From Paraconexibacter antarcticus (GTDB lineage: Bacteria; Actinomycetota; Thermoleophilia; Solirubrobacterales; Solirubrobacteraceae): a stretch of DNA of 64,000 nt. The notes under the pieces were generated by a model. The model was given only the letters and a program-made list of their open reading frames with translations, made no database searches and was not told the origin of the DNA. How positions within the stretch are numbered: the stretch's first letter is position 1; each line of letters opens with the position of its first letter. Where the stretch lies: assembly GCF_024220175.1 (NCBI RefSeq), contig NZ_CP098502.1, positions 992,001 through 1,056,000 on the forward strand, written 5' to 3'. A program made the translations under genes and the position numbers. This document shows positions 36,212 through 45,165 of this stretch, one piece after another.

Positions 36212-37390
36212 CTAGCGCCCGGGGTTCAGGCCGATGTGGACGTGGTTGAAGTGGTTGCCGCCGACCATGGTCTTCCACAGCACCTGGACGCGGCCGTGCT
36301 TGGTCTCGAAGTTGTGGACGCCGCCCGCCGAGGCGATCTTGTAGGCCTGCTGGAAGGGGATCCCGGCCGCCACCTGGATGGCGTGCGCGGCGATGAGGTC
36401 GCCCTGCTTGGCCACCTCCCGGGACTGGCGTGCGTCGCCGCCCAGCCCGATGTCGGTGGCGTTGCCGGTCCAGTGATCGGACTGCACGCCGGGCTCGCCG
36501 GCCACGTACTGGTTGTGGTTGGTGCCGGTGGTGACCTTGATCGGCCGGCCCGACGCGGCGGACACCTGGGACAAGAAGTCCAGGATCGGCCGCTGCAGAT
36601 GCGTGCCGGCACGGTTGGCACCCGCGGCGACCTGCACCTGACCGCGACCCCTAGAGGGCAGCAGCGGGGCATGTCCCGCTTGTTGCGCGCCCGTCGTCTG
36701 CTTGACGGTAGACCTCAGGGCGGGGATCCCCTTGACGACCGTGGGCGCCGCCTGCTGCATCGTCGTCTTCAAGAAGCTCATCGGGTCCGGCGCCGCGGTG
36801 CCGCCGAGCGCGGCGATGAGCGGCCCTCCGCGGCCCTGGCGCTGCAGCATCCCGGCGACGATGGAGGCGCCCTGCGCGCGGCGCAGCGCGTCCGCGTCCA
36901 GGGTGGTGTCCGTGGTGACCGCACCCGGGACCACCTGGTCGGGCGTGCCGGGCAGCGAGGTCGTGCGCGTCCGAGATGTCCTGGCTGTCGTCCCAGATGA
37001 TGTCCCATGTGCAGCGGCTGCACCCGGCCGTGGCTCGCCGTGCGGCAGGATCTTCGCCACGTAGTTGTTGGTCTCGGCGAAGCTGTGGGAGCGGTCGATG
37101 GCCCCCTCGCCGGCGTTGTACGCGCGCAGCGCCTTGTCGTAGCTGCCGTACTTCTTGACGTAGTGGCGCATCAGCTTCGCCGCGCCGCGCAGGCTCGAGA
37201 CCGGGTCGTGCGGGTTGACGCCGAGGCTGGCCGCCGTGGCCGGCAGGAACTGGGCGATGCCCACAGCGCCCGCGCCGGAGCCGGCGTTCGGGTTGAAGTT
37301 CGACTCGGCCTCGATCTGCCGCTCGAAGACGTGCGGGTCCAGGTTGTGCTGCTGGGCGATCTGCCGTGTGAGCGCGCGGTAGTCGGTCAT
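36212..37390 (-). CDS. Virion peptidoglycan hydrolase: lytic transglycosylase plus M15-like peptidase
   Basis: 392 residues. N-terminal SLT lysozyme-like domain, with catalytic glutamate in QIEAESNFNP and the conserved GAVGIAQFLPATA and ALRAYNAGEGA. A Pro/Thr/Ser/Ala linker of about 130 residues follows. The C-terminal domain has SDHWTGNATDIGLGG and NHFNHVHIGLN, the H-x-x-x-x-x-D and H-x-H zinc ligands of M15 D,D-peptidases. Two cutting activities would open a path for DNA at entry. Contains palindrome copy 2. Confidence 0.8.
   Translation of the reverse strand: MTDYRALTRQIAQQHNLDPHVFERQIEAESNFNPNAGSGAGAVGIAQFLPATAASLGVNPHDPVSSLRGAAKLMRHYVKKYGSYDKALRAYNAGEGAIDRSHSFAETNNYVAKILPHGEPRPGAAAAHGTSSGTTARTSRTRTTSLPGTPDQVVPGAVTTDTTLDADALRRAQGASIVAGMLQRQGRGGPLIAALGGTAAPDPMSFLKTTMQQAAPTVVKGIPALRSTVKQTTGAQQAGHAPLLPSRGRGQVQVAAGANRAGTHLQRPILDFLSQVSAASGRPIKVTTGTNHNQYVAGEPGVQSDHWTGNATDIGLGGDARQSREVAKQGDLIAAHAIQVAAGIPFQQAYKIASAGGVHNFETKHGRVQVLWKTMVGGNHFNHVHIGLNPGR
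37009..37023 (+). repeat. 15-bp palindrome, copy 2
   Basis: Inside the lysozyme gene, in the linker; the site is read as Ala-Ala-Ala-Ala-His on the coding strand. Confidence 0.8.
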
Positions 37391-37391
37391 C

Positions 37392-40300
37392 TCAGCCTCC
37401 CTGCTTCTTGAGGTACTTGTCGAAGGCGTCTGCTGCCCCGCTGCCGCCGCCGTTCTTGACGTACTTGCCGTAGGCGTCGGCCGCGCCGCTGGTCTTCGTG
37501 AGGTACTTGTCGAAGGCGTCGCCGGAGCCGCCGCCAGTCCCGGAACGGTTGCCGGGGGTGTAGGGCTTCAGCGGGTTGAAGGTCTTGTTCAGGCCCTTCA
37601 CCACGCCGCCGCTGGTGCCGGGCCGGGTCTTCGGGGCGAAGAGCGTGGAGTCGTCGAAGCCCGAGCCGCCGCCCTCCCTGATCGTCTGCAGCTGCGCGGC
37701 GAGCGGAACCTGCGACTTGCCCAGGTTGTAGAGCGCGATGAGGATCTGGTCCAGCTGTGTGGGGGTGTTGCCGCCGGAGAGCTTCAGGTCGTTGCCGGTG
37801 AAGGCCTTGCCGGCGAAGGTGTCCTCGACGGCCTTGAACTGCGGCGTGATGAGCGAGGACGCCGACTGCAGCGGGTCTGAGAACGCGCCGACGGGCAGGT
37901 ACTTCTGCAGCGGCAGGATCGACCCGTTCTTCTCGGGGATGCCGCCGAGCAGGTAGCCGCGGTTGGGCGTGGAGAGCGGGCTGCCGTGGTACTGGCCCTC
38001 GGCGCGGATCTTGTCCTGCAGCGCCTCCTCCATGGCGGCGAACATCCCCATCTTCACGGGGTGCCGGACCGGAAGGGTCCAGCCGAGCATGAAGAGCGAG
38101 TTGCGGTACCAGTCGAGAAAGGGGGCGAAGTTGTTGATGACCCACCGCTCGTTGGCGGTGTGGCCGGTGTAGCGGCCGAGGACCTGCCACTGGTAGCCGA
38201 GCATGTGCGCGACGCGGTCGGGGTCGGCGATGCCCTTCTCGATGAAGGCCTCGACGAGGTCGGCGTTGTGCTGCTGGGACTTGGCCAGGAGCGCGAAGGT
38301 CTTGCGCAGCTCGGGCCGGGCCTCGCGCACGGCCTTCAGCGCCGCCTTGCCCTCGGCGGTCTTGGCCCACTTCTTCGTGTAGGCGCCGAGCACGGCCTGC
38401 TGGTAGCGGTGCTCGCCTGCGGAGTTGGCCTCGAGGATCTTGGCCCGCGAGCGCAGGAAGCCGGCGCGGACGTGGCGCATGCCCCTCAGCCGTAGCGTCT
38501 TGGAGATGGCGCCGGGGTTGAGGTCGTGGATCTGCTGCAGCGCGGCGGACCCGAAGTGCATCCCGCCGAGGGCGTTGACGAGGTCGGTGTGGCCGGCGTG
38601 CTCTTCGGCGCGGGCGATGGCGGCGCCGAGGCGCATGTCGCTCGGGCCGATGCCGTGGAGGGGCATCCTGAAGAGGAGCGGCTCGGCGTGGTTGCCGAAG
38701 AACCAGCGGGTCGAGAACGGCAGGACGGTCATGCGGAAGTTCTGGGTGAACTTCTGCATGAACTGCACGGCGGGGATGGTGGCGCCGTTGATCTTCAGCG
38801 CGGACATGGACGACGCGAGCTCGGCGAAGTGGTCGACGAGGTCGGCCGGCATGACCGCGTACTGACCCGGTCCCTCGAGGTTGTGCGCTGAGGCGACGGC
38901 GGTGCGGACGAGCCCCTCGAGGAAGTTGCCGCCGTCCTCGCCGAGGGCTGCCTTGACCTCGTGGTCGCCGATGCGCTCGGCGATCTTGTCGGTGATCTTG
39001 GAGATCTCGAGCAGCGGCTTGAGGTTGAGCACCTTCATCGGCACGCCGAGGGTGCGCTCGGCGTGCTCGCGCGCGCGCTCCGCATCGCCGGCGTCGTCGA
39101 GAAGCCGGTCGATCTTGTAGCGCCCGAGAACCCGCTGAAAGGCCTCTGCCGCGTTGGCCCGGACGCCCTGCGACACGAGGGAGGCCTGCACGTTGCGCCA
39201 TGCGCCCTCGGCGGTGCCCTGCTTGGCGGCCTGGCCGGTGCGCTTGGTGCGCGAGCGCGGCGGCTGCGGGAAGCCGGACGAGGAGAACGTGCCGCCCTTG
39301 GAGGTGCGGTGGGAGATGAAGATCGGCTTCAGCGGGCCGGGGAGGTTCTCGTCCAGGCGGGAGGGCCTGGAGGCGAAGAAGTCCTCCATGTCGGCGATGG
39401 TCACCGGCTCGGTCCGCGAGAGCGTGCCGTCGGGCTGCTTGGCCATGAAGCGGAAGGTGTTGTAGGCCTCGCCCTTGCGCGGCTTCAGGTCGCGCACTGC
39501 TCGCGCCTCTCCGCGCGTTGCGTCGCGGTCCTCGCTGGCCAGACGCTTGACGGTGTCCGAGAGTTGGACGACGTTGCGCTTGATGCCGCGCGAGATGTCG
39601 GCGCGCAGCAGGGCCTTGGAGCGCGCGGACTCAACGGCGGACTGCATGGGGATACGGGGGCCGGTGGCCTGTAGCTCGTCGATCTTCTGGCCGGTCCGCT
39701 CGAGTGTTGCCTCGGTCTTTGCGACCGACGCTTTCGCGCCGGCGATACGGTCCAGCAGCGGCCCCGATGTCCCGTTCTGCGCGGCCTTCAGCTCCTGCTC
39801 GAGCGAAGCGACGCGGTCCTTGCGGTCTCCGAGGCGCTGGGAGAGGCTGCCGAAGCCCTTCTGAAGCTTTTCCACGCGCGCTGCGTGTCGATCTGCCTCC
39901 GCGGCGGCCGCGCGGGCGGCATCGGACTCCGTGCGCTGCGCCCGGACGGCGGCTGCGCCCTCGGCGCGCGCGTGGACGACTGCTGCGTCCTTGCGCTTGC
40001 CAAGCTCGGACAGCAGGACGTTGCTCGTGGTCTTGCGGGCCTTCGCGTCGGCGCGCGCGGTGAGCCTCGCGACCTCGTAGGCCTTCTTCTTCTCGGTGGG
40101 CAGCCTTGCGCCGCGCGGGACGTGGTCTCCGAGGTCGTGGCCGACCATCGCCGGGATGTACTTGGCGGCGATCTGGTGCTCGGTGAGGTTGGCGTTCTCG
40201 ACGAGGCGCGGCTCCTTCTCCCCCTGGCGCTCGGCGTACGCCTGGATGGCCCGGTAGTAGGAGGAGTTCGGCTGCGACTGCTCGTGGATGAAGTTCTTGT

Positions 40301-41906
40301 CGGCGAGCGCGCGGTCCAGCTCGTCGATGTGCTCGGCGACGTTCTCGGCCTGGGTCTGGGTGTAGGTGTGCCCGTGCGCCTCGCGCTCGGCGATGAGCCG
40401 GTCGCGAATCCGGGTGAGGTCGGCGACGAGGGACTGTGGGGAGCCGCCCTCCTGGCCGATGTCGATGAAGACGTGGGGGTACTTCGGCTGCGAGGCCTCT
40501 CCGACGCGGTCGGCAACCGGCCGGCGGTCGGGCTTGGTCTGCTCGATGAAGTGCATGTCGGCGCTGCGCTCGGTGCGCTGTGCCGCCTGGTGCATGGAGG
40601 ACTCGATGCCGGCGCGGCGCTTCAGCTCGCGCTTGACGCGGGAGGGGGACGCCTGGTTGGGGTCGTGGCGTGCGGCGAGGTGGGCCTCCTCCTGGGCCTG
40701 CGCGCGCAGCTCGATGTGCCGCGCGCCCGTGGCGGCCTCGGCTTCGGCTGTGAGCCGCTCGGCGTTGGCCGCGTGCTTCGCGCTCTTCTTGGACCGGTGG
40801 CGGTCGTAGGCCATCTGGCCCGCGCGTACGTCGGCCGACTCGGAGTAGGCGCCGGGCCGGCCGGGGATGTCGCGGTGGACGACGCGGTCGCCGCTCAGCT
40901 TCAGCGGCACGCGCTCGGCGTTGGCGAAGTCGGCGATCTTGCCCTCGGCGAGCGGCCCGACCTTCGTGGCCAGGCGCGCGGCGGTCAGGGCGCCGCGGCC
41001 GGTGATGGCGCGGGCGCCAGAGAGCTCGAGCGCGGAGTTGAGCGGGTGGTTCTCGGCCTGCTTGAGCGCGCCCTTCACGTCGCCGTGGGCGAGGAGCTTG
41101 CCGAGGAACGTCTGGTCGCGCAGCGCGCGGCCCTGGGCCTTCAGGTCCGAGGAGTCGCCCTCGAGCGCCTTGACGCCGGCCTTGCCGGTCTCGTAGAGGC
41201 TGGGCAGCAGCTGGGTGGGGATGTCGCCGGCGTCGGTGATCGCGTTCTTGATCACCTTCCCGGCGCCGGGGATGAGGCCGTAGCCGGACCCGGTCTCGGC
41301 GAGGATGTTGCCGAGCTCGCCCGTGGTGAGATGGAGCCCCTTGCCGCCGAGCCCGGCCGCGGCGTTGATCGTGCCGCCGACGACCGGGATCGCGTCGATG
41401 ACGCCGAGCAGCGACCCCTTGCGTGCGCTCTTGCGCTCGGCGGCCGCCGCCTGCATGTCCTGGTCGGCCTGCTCGCGCTGTGCTGCGCGGCGCTGGTGGT
41501 CCTTCAGGACGGTCGCGCCGGGGATGAGGCCGACGTTCTTGAGGGTCTCGGCCGCGTTCTCCTTGTCCTTGAGGGAGTGCGGGCCGCCGCCGGTCTTCAG
41601 CAGCGTCACGGCGGCGCGCTGGGCGGTCTTCTTGACCTGGCCCTGGTCGGAGACCGGGTGGGCCTTGCCGGTCTTCGTGTCGAGCTTGTCCAGCAGTGCG
41701 AGCGGGCGCTTCGGCGGCGCCGGAGCGGGCTTCGGCTTGGGCATGCCGGGGATGAACCCGCCCCAGCCCTCGGCCTTCTTCGGCGCCGGGGTCGTGAGCA
41801 CCTTGACGAGCTTCGCGCGGTCCACGCGCACACGCTGCGCCCGCTGGCGGTTGCCCTCATGCGTGGCGCGGACCGTGCCGCCCTTGTTGGTGTTCTGGAC
41901 CGGCAT
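37392..41906 (-). CDS. Very large internal virion/ejection protein candidate
   Basis: 1,504 residues, the longest gene. Basic start, then a Gly/Ala-rich amphipathic stretch near residues 165 to 240 (IPVVGGTINAAAGLGGKG), long coiled-coil-like middle (RAEGAAAVRAQRTESDAAR, RVASLEQELKAAQNG), and a C-terminal part (TVLPFSTRWFFGNHAEPL, APFLDWYRNSLFMLGW) like large phage polyvalent-protein modules. It ends in Gly-rich repeats (AFDKYLTKTS, AYGKYVKNGGG, AFDKYLKKQGG). The position among tail and lysozyme genes fits a T7 gp16-type inner-core protein. Confidence 0.6.
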   Translation of the reverse strand: MPVQNTNKGGTVRATHEGNRQRAQRVRVDRAKLVKVLTTPAPKKAEGWGGFIPGMPKPKPAPAPPKRPLALLDKLDTKTGKAHPVSDQGQVKKTAQRAAVTLLKTGGGPHSLKDKENAAETLKNVGLIPGATVLKDHQRRAAQREQADQDMQAAAAERKSARKGSLLGVIDAIPVVGGTINAAAGLGGKGLHLTTGELGNILAETGSGYGLIPGAGKVIKNAITDAGDIPTQLLPSLYETGKAGVKALEGDSSDLKAQGRALRDQTFLGKLLAHGDVKGALKQAENHPLNSALELSGARAITGRGALTAARLATKVGPLAEGKIADFANAERVPLKLSGDRVVHRDIPGRPGAYSESADVRAGQMAYDRHRSKKSAKHAANAERLTAEAEAATGARHIELRAQAQEEAHLAARHDPNQASPSRVKRELKRRAGIESSMHQAAQRTERSADMHFIEQTKPDRRPVADRVGEASQPKYPHVFIDIGQEGGSPQSLVADLTRIRDRLIAEREAHGHTYTQTQAENVAEHIDELDRALADKNFIHEQSQPNSSYYRAIQAYAERQGEKEPRLVENANLTEHQIAAKYIPAMVGHDLGDHVPRGARLPTEKKKAYEVARLTARADAKARKTTSNVLLSELGKRKDAAVVHARAEGAAAVRAQRTESDAARAAAAEADRHAARVEKLQKGFGSLSQRLGDRKDRVASLEQELKAAQNGTSGPLLDRIAGAKASVAKTEATLERTGQKIDELQATGPRIPMQSAVESARSKALLRADISRGIKRNVVQLSDTVKRLASEDRDATRGEARAVRDLKPRKGEAYNTFRFMAKQPDGTLSRTEPVTIADMEDFFASRPSRLDENLPGPLKPIFISHRTSKGGTFSSSGFPQPPRSRTKRTGQAAKQGTAEGAWRNVQASLVSQGVRANAAEAFQRVLGRYKIDRLLDDAGDAERAREHAERTLGVPMKVLNLKPLLEISKITDKIAERIGDHEVKAALGEDGGNFLEGLVRTAVASAHNLEGPGQYAVMPADLVDHFAELASSMSALKINGATIPAVQFMQKFTQNFRMTVLPFSTRWFFGNHAEPLLFRMPLHGIGPSDMRLGAAIARAEEHAGHTDLVNALGGMHFGSAALQQIHDLNPGAISKTLRLRGMRHVRAGFLRSRAKILEANSAGEHRYQQAVLGAYTKKWAKTAEGKAALKAVREARPELRKTFALLAKSQQHNADLVEAFIEKGIADPDRVAHMLGYQWQVLGRYTGHTANERWVINNFAPFLDWYRNSLFMLGWTLPVRHPVKMGMFAAMEEALQDKIRAEGQYHGSPLSTPNRGYLLGGIPEKNGSILPLQKYLPVGAFSDPLQSASSLITPQFKAVEDTFAGKAFTGNDLKLSGGNTPTQLDQILIALYNLGKSQVPLAAQLQTIREGGGSGFDDSTLFAPKTRPGTSGGVVKGLNKTFNPLKPYTPGNRSGTGGGSGDAFDKYLTKTSGAADAYGKYVKNGGGSGAADAFDKYLKKQGG

Positions 41907-41909
41907 CGG

Positions 41910-43586
41910 CTAGCCGCCCAGCACCGTCTTCAGGGTCTTCTTCGCCGACGCCGGGGACGCCTTCTTCGCCCTCGGCAGCTTGCTGATGTCGATGCCCTGG
42001 GCCTTGAGCGTGTTCAGCTGGCCCGGGTTCAGGCCTCCGTGCGTGGCCAGCCAGAAGCCGTACTGGGCCTCGTCGGCAGAGAAGCGTCCCCCGGCGGACG
42101 AGGTCAGGAACCCGATGATCTTCGCCTCCGACTGCCCCGGGTGGCTCGCCAGAACCTCGCTCACGGTGCTGGCGGCGGTGTGGATCCGGCTGACGGCCTT
42201 GAGCGCCTGGTTCGGGGTCAGGGGAGGCTTGTCGGCGCCGGCGCCGGCCTTCGCCGGGTGGATGACGGCGGCCTGCTGCGCCGGGGTCATCGCCAGGTAC
42301 TGCGCCTTGGTCTTGCCGTACTTCTGGAAGAAGGCGTTGTTGCTCGCCACGTTCGCGCGGTTCGCGGCCGCCTCCCTCGCAACGCGCGCAGCGTCCGCCT
42401 TCGCCTGGGCCGCGATCTTCGCCGTCTGCAGCTTCGTCGCGTTGTTCGCCGCCGTCGTCTTGCTGCCGGCGGCGAGGCTCTTCTGCTGCAGCACGTAGCG
42501 GGCGTGCCGATCCGCGGCGGCCTTCCGCTCGGCCGCCGTCGTCTTGATCTTCGTCGTCGTCAGCGCGGTCTTGTTGTTCGCCGCGTTCTGCTGCAGCGCC
42601 GCCGAGATCGAGTCGTCCTTGATGTTCAGCGCCGCCTCGGCGAGCTGGTTGGTGATTGAGTCCTGGGACGCCTTGTAGTTGAAGTCGCGCTGGTCCTTGG
42701 CGTCCGCCGCGGCCTGCTTTGCATCCGCGGACTCCTGGGCGGCGGCCTTGTCCTGCAGGTCCTGGAGGGTCGCCGTCTGGAAGGCGGCGCGCTTGGCCGC
42801 GAGATCCTGCAGGGTGCCCTGACCCTTGGCGATGTCCTGCGAGCGAGCCAGATCCAGCTGGGACTGCGCCTCGCCGCCGGCCAGCACCCGGGACTGGCCC
42901 ATCGCGTTGAGCAGCTGCTCGTAGTTGTTGGACTGGCCGGTGCCGTACGTGGACTGGATGGCGGCGTCGTTCGCGCCACGGTCCTGCAGCGCGTGATCCT
43001 CTGCCCCGCCGTTCGCCACGCCAATGCCGCGCACGTTGAAGTCCTCGCCGCGGGCGGACTGGTCCGTGGCGGCGTTCGCGGCCAGCGTGGCGTTCGTGTT
43101 GTTCGTGATCCCCTGCTGGGCGCCGGTGAGGGCCTTCGACAGGTCAGCGGAACGCGCTCGAGCGGCGGCGTCGCTGTCAGAGATCTGCTTCTGGTAGGCG
43201 GCCTGCCGGGCGGCCAGCAGGTTGTACTGCGCCGTCACATCCGAGATGGACTGCTTCGCCTGCCGCTCCTGCGGGTCGAACTGGCCGGCGGTCAGCGCGG
43301 CGGCCTGCGCCGCGTAGTCCGGCGCCGCCTGCACGGGCGCGGCGGCCGGAGCCGCTGCCACGGGTGTGGCAGGGGTAGCGGCCGCCGCCGGTCCCGGCGT
43401 CGGCGGGAGGACCGTCTTGCCCGTCGTCGGCTGCTTGGTGATCTTCGTCACCACGGGCTTCTTGATGGACTGGCTCGTGATCTTCGTCACCACGGGCTTG
43501 CTGGCGGGGCTCACCTTGCCCTTGGCCCGGGCGCGCTTGACGGCCAGGGCTTTCATGGCGCTGCTCTTCGCCTTGGCCGACGCCAT
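41910..43586 (-). CDS. Ala/Gln-rich coiled-coil virion protein
   Basis: 558 residues. Basic Ala/Lys N-terminus with a repeat (PVVTKITSQSIK and PVVTKITKQP), a Pro/Ala linker, then a long helical part (AAQAAALTAGQFDPQERQAK, NNYEQLLNAMGQSRVLAGG). Probably an internal or tail-associated structural protein with its neighbours on both sides. Not matched to a family. Confidence 0.6.
   Translation of the reverse strand: MASAKAKSSAMKALAVKRARAKGKVSPASKPVVTKITSQSIKKPVVTKITKQPTTGKTVLPPTPGPAAAATPATPVAAAPAAAPVQAAPDYAAQAAALTAGQFDPQERQAKQSISDVTAQYNLLAARQAAYQKQISDSDAAARARSADLSKALTGAQQGITNNTNATLAANAATDQSARGEDFNVRGIGVANGGAEDHALQDRGANDAAIQSTYGTGQSNNYEQLLNAMGQSRVLAGGEAQSQLDLARSQDIAKGQGTLQDLAAKRAAFQTATLQDLQDKAAAQESADAKQAAADAKDQRDFNYKASQDSITNQLAEAALNIKDDSISAALQQNAANNKTALTTTKIKTTAAERKAAADRHARYVLQQKSLAAGSKTTAANNATKLQTAKIAAQAKADAARVAREAAANRANVASNNAFFQKYGKTKAQYLAMTPAQQAAVIHPAKAGAGADKPPLTPNQALKAVSRIHTAASTVSEVLASHPGQSEAKIIGFLTSSAGGRFSADEAQYGFWLATHGGLNPGQLNTLKAQGIDISKLPRAKKASPASAKKTLKTVLGG
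43440..43499 (-). repeat. 22-bp direct repeat within a coding region
   Basis: TGATCTTCGTCACCACGGGC occurs at about 43,440 and again at about 43,478, encoding the two PVVTKIT units of the neighbouring gene's N-terminus. Confidence 0.6.
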
Positions 43587-43589
43587 GAC

Positions 43590-44054
43590 TCAGCCCTTCC
43601 CGGCGCGCTTCATGTTGAACGCCAGGGACTTCAGCGCACGCTGGACATCCGGCTGGGCGGAATCCGGGGCGGGGCGGCCGGCGCCGAGCCCGAGCTTGCC
43701 GCCGGACTTGGCGATCCCGGCGCCGGCGCGGCGGGTCTGAGCGGTGCCCGGCCCCATGTCCACGATGTGGCCGTCCCCGTAGACGTGCTCCTCGTGACCG
43801 TTGGCCGCGCGGACCGCCTGGAACTCCTTGCCGCTGTTGGCGTTGCCCGAGCGGTTGACCTGGGCGGGCGTGGGCGCCGTCCCGGCCTCGGCCTGGGCCT
43901 CCCGCTGGAACTGGGTGAGCTGCGCCTTGGACGCGGCCGACTCCTGGGCCTCCTTGGCGTCGACGACCGCCTTGGACATGCCGAGCTTCGCGCGCTTGGT
44001 GGCGGTGGCCTTGTTGGCGGCCATCTGGGTGGGGGTCATGCGGGGACGGTTCAT
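43590..44054 (-). CDS. Small virion-region protein
   Basis: 154 residues, basic and Ala-rich, with KTPTQMAANKATATKRAKLG-type start (PRMTPTQMAANKATATKRA) and a C-terminal RALKSLAFNMKRAGKG. Lies between two helical structural genes; likely structural. No family recognised. Confidence 0.55.
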   Translation of the reverse strand: MNRPRMTPTQMAANKATATKRAKLGMSKAVVDAKEAQESAASKAQLTQFQREAQAEAGTAPTPAQVNRSGNANSGKEFQAVRAANGHEEHVYGDGHIVDMGPGTAQTRRAGAGIAKSGGKLGLGAGRPAPDSAQPDVQRALKSLAFNMKRAGKG

Positions 44055-44074
44055 CAGGTGCTCCTAGTGGGGGG

Positions 44075-44953
44075 TCAGCCGCCGGCCAGCTGCTGTGACT
44101 TAGCAATGAGGGCCTGACGGAAGGCGAGATCACGGTCGATGTCGGCCTGCGTGACAGCGTGAAGGCCGGCGCGGTCGTCGGCGTTGTACTTGTCGGCTGC
44201 GGCCTGGGCGGCGGCCGTCACCGGGTTGTCCAGGTAGCCGGGGCTCATCGAGCCGTCGGCCGACATCTTCGTGCTGCTGCTGCCGCCACCAGCGCCCGCG
44301 ATGCCAGCGGCAGCCTGGGAGCCGACGAGCTGCTGGTTTGCGGCGTTCAGCTCCTGCTGGCGGGAAAACTCGCGGTTCTCGTAGCCCTGCAGGGCGTCGG
44401 CGCGCTGGCGGGTGTAGTTCGTGCGGATCTGGTCGGCATCTGCCGCGCCCGTCCCCGTGAAGAAGAGGCCTGCCTTGTGGGCGGCGTTCTCCTGGTTGCG
44501 GGAGGAGATCGTCTGGTTGTCGGTCAGCCGGCGCAGCGCCTCCTCGTAGTTCAGCTTGTCCTGGCCCGAGTCGCGCGCCAGCCGCTCGCGGGTCTGGTTG
44601 GCGTTGAACGCCGCCTGCGCCTGCTGGGCGGCCGTGTTGGAGTCGATGCTGGGCGCCTGTGCCTGCTGCTGGTAGGCCACCTGGGTGGCTGCCGTGCCGC
44701 CGCTCGCGTCAGGGGGCAGCGGCGCCGGGGCCTGGGGCGCGGGATCCGGCGGCGGTGCGGACGCGGCCACGAGCTGGTCGTTGGCCTGGGCGTAGGACTG
44801 GGCCAGCTGCTGCGGGGACGCGGCAGGGGCGGCAGGGGCCGCCTGCACGGCCGGGAGCAGGCTGGAGCCGATCCCGACGGAGCCCGTCGTCGAGAACCCC
44901 GGGATCTTCACCGGCTTCGGCTTGCCGTACGAGAGGCTTCCCCACTGCGTCAT
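44075..44953 (-). CDS. Helical virion protein
   Basis: 292 residues. Pro/Ala-rich first third, then helices (AAQQAQAAFNANQTRERLAR, QGYENREFSRQQELNAANQQ) like internal virion proteins of short-tailed phages. The ATG shares a base with the upstream stop (TGATG). Confidence 0.6.
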   Translation of the reverse strand: MTQWGSLSYGKPKPVKIPGFSTTGSVGIGSSLLPAVQAAPAAPAASPQQLAQSYAQANDQLVAASAPPPDPAPQAPAPLPPDASGGTAATQVAYQQQAQAPSIDSNTAAQQAQAAFNANQTRERLARDSGQDKLNYEEALRRLTDNQTISSRNQENAAHKAGLFFTGTGAADADQIRTNYTRQRADALQGYENREFSRQQELNAANQQLVGSQAAAGIAGAGGGSSSTKMSADGSMSPGYLDNPVTAAAQAAADKYNADDRAGLHAVTQADIDRDLAFRQALIAKSQQLAGG

Positions 44954-45165
44954 CAGACAGCCCTCCAGCCAGAGGTGGTGTTCACGCCGGTCTCCTTGAC
45001 GTACAGGGTGGTGGACGCGCCGCCGCTGAGGTTCAGGTAGAGCTGCGGCGGCGAGGCGGACACGACGCCCGCGGGGCTGCCGCGCCCGGTGAGCAGCAGC
45101 TTGGAGATCGCCTCGAAGTTCAGGGTGGCGCCCGGGTCCTGCACGGTGGTGAACGGCAGCTTCAT
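44953..45165 (-). CDS. Small beta-rich structural protein
   Basis: 70 residues: MKLPFTTVQDPGATLNFEAI, then YLNLSGGASTTLYVKETGV and TTSGWRAV. Coupled by TGATG to genes on both sides. The GG-STTLYVKE-type ending is common in phage fibre or head decoration proteins; role not settled. Confidence 0.6.
   Translation of the reverse strand: MKLPFTTVQDPGATLNFEAISKLLLTGRGSPAGVVSASPPQLYLNLSGGASTTLYVKETGVNTTSGWRAV

Noticed and set aside
39885..42659. 924-codon + strand frame opposite the large virion protein
   Set aside because: Val/Leu/Gly/Arg/Asp mirror frame of an Ala-rich gene; the - strand gene has start-stop spacing with its neighbours.
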